Shown: positions 63,912 through 64,000 of the stretch, in pieces
Layout of the letters: each line of letters starts with the position of its first letter
Position numbering within the stretch: position 1 is the stretch's first letter
From: CAYPTY01 sp964413935
GTDB taxonomy: Bacteria > Bacteroidota > Rhodothermia > Balneolales > Balneolaceae
Direction: 5' to 3'
Length of the DNA: 64,000 nt
Assembly (NCBI GenBank): GCA_964413935.1
Contig: CAYPTY010000002.1
Span: 62,001 to 126,000, forward strand
Notes under the pieces: model-generated
What the model was told of the DNA's origin: nothing
The model's database searches: none
What the model saw: the letters and a program-made list of their open reading frames with translations, nothing else
Translations under genes and position numbers: made by a program

Positions 63912-64000
63912 ATGACCAAGCTCAGATTTACCCTAATCCTCATATTCCTGGCCTATGTGGCTGTTTTACTCACCGGATGTAATGTCGTAAATGACATCAC
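63912..64000 (+). CDS. Start of a lipoprotein gene (3' truncated by the window edge)
   Basis: The ATG at 63912, 7 bp after the DUF1501 stop, opens MTKLRFTLILIFLAYVAVLLTGC, a clear lipoprotein signal with lipobox LLTGC (Cys23). Only ~29 residues are visible, so no family can be named. Its close spacing makes it a likely third member of the DUF1800-DUF1501 operon. Confidence 0.7.
   Translation, partial: MTKLRFTLILIFLAYVAVLLTGCNVVNDI

Noticed and set aside
1..64000. tRNA, rRNA, CRISPR, insertion sequence or prophage
   Set aside because: Intergenic gaps were read for cloverleaf, direct-repeat and terminal-inverted-repeat patterns; none was convincing, and no transposase or integrase is encoded.

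Overview
The window looks like a chromosomal segment from a marine bacterium of the Balneolota (Balneolales; Gracilimonas/Rhodohalobacter-like), within the Bacteroidota-related FCB group. The evidence is a full-length SprA (the type IX secretion outer-membrane translocon), a GldE-like protein beside ssb, a T9SS type A C-terminal sorting domain on one protein, a type III glutamine synthetase, promoters of the TTG / TAnnTTTG kind, weak Shine-Dalgarno sequences and many TTG starts. Genus assignment is inference. No rRNA, tRNA, CRISPR array, transposase or phage gene was seen, so this is ordinary core genome with small accessory patches.

Layout, left to right. 1-2112: C-terminal part of a surface beta-rich protein with three SPOR repeats. 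2182-11561 (minus strand): pyruvate dehydrogenase genes pdhA-pdhB-pdhC, alaS, a plant-type ferredoxin-NADP reductase, a membrane-anchored protein with about 28-residue repeats, a single-domain response regulator and a lipoprotein. 11698-17668: a D-amino-acid-oxidase-like enzyme, a putative metal-regulation pair (ribbon-helix-helix protein with two CxxC motifs plus a MerC-family membrane protein, with a perfect 22-bp palindrome at the MerC start), an exported endonuclease/phosphatase, a lipoprotein amidohydrolase, a DUF2805 protein and a methyltransferase. 17686-21340 (minus): a Bax-inhibitor-1 family protein, then the tightly overlapping set folE-cysS-yidD-hisI. 21571-26418: CHAD and Smr proteins, a lipoprotein esterase, a VOC protein, rsmI and lnt. 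26393-33742: sprA. 33968-38719: two overlapping LptF/LptG permeases, a DUF3467 protein, a cysteine synthase family enzyme, a small DUF4290-like protein and a GNAT acetyltransferase.

38949-52065 holds a complete set of classical menaquinone genes: menF-menD-menH-menB, each overlapping the next by 4 bp, then an interruption (Spy-like small protein, FtsX-type permease, DUF2141 protein, glutamine synthetase III), then menA-menC-menE. After it come a fatty-acid-hydroxylase family protein, three small membrane proteins, purB, an M48 lipoprotein protease, murB, gldE and ssb. The right end carries a DUF1800/DUF1501 pair followed by the start of a lipoprotein. The DUF1501 protein has both a twin-arginine signal and a T9SS sorting domain, while its DUF1800 partner has no visible signal.

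The two most interesting items are the palindrome-controlled MerC/RHH pair and the possible Tat 'hitchhiker' export of the DUF1800/DUF1501 pair onto the type IX pathway. Assignments rest on reading motifs by eye; no database search was run.
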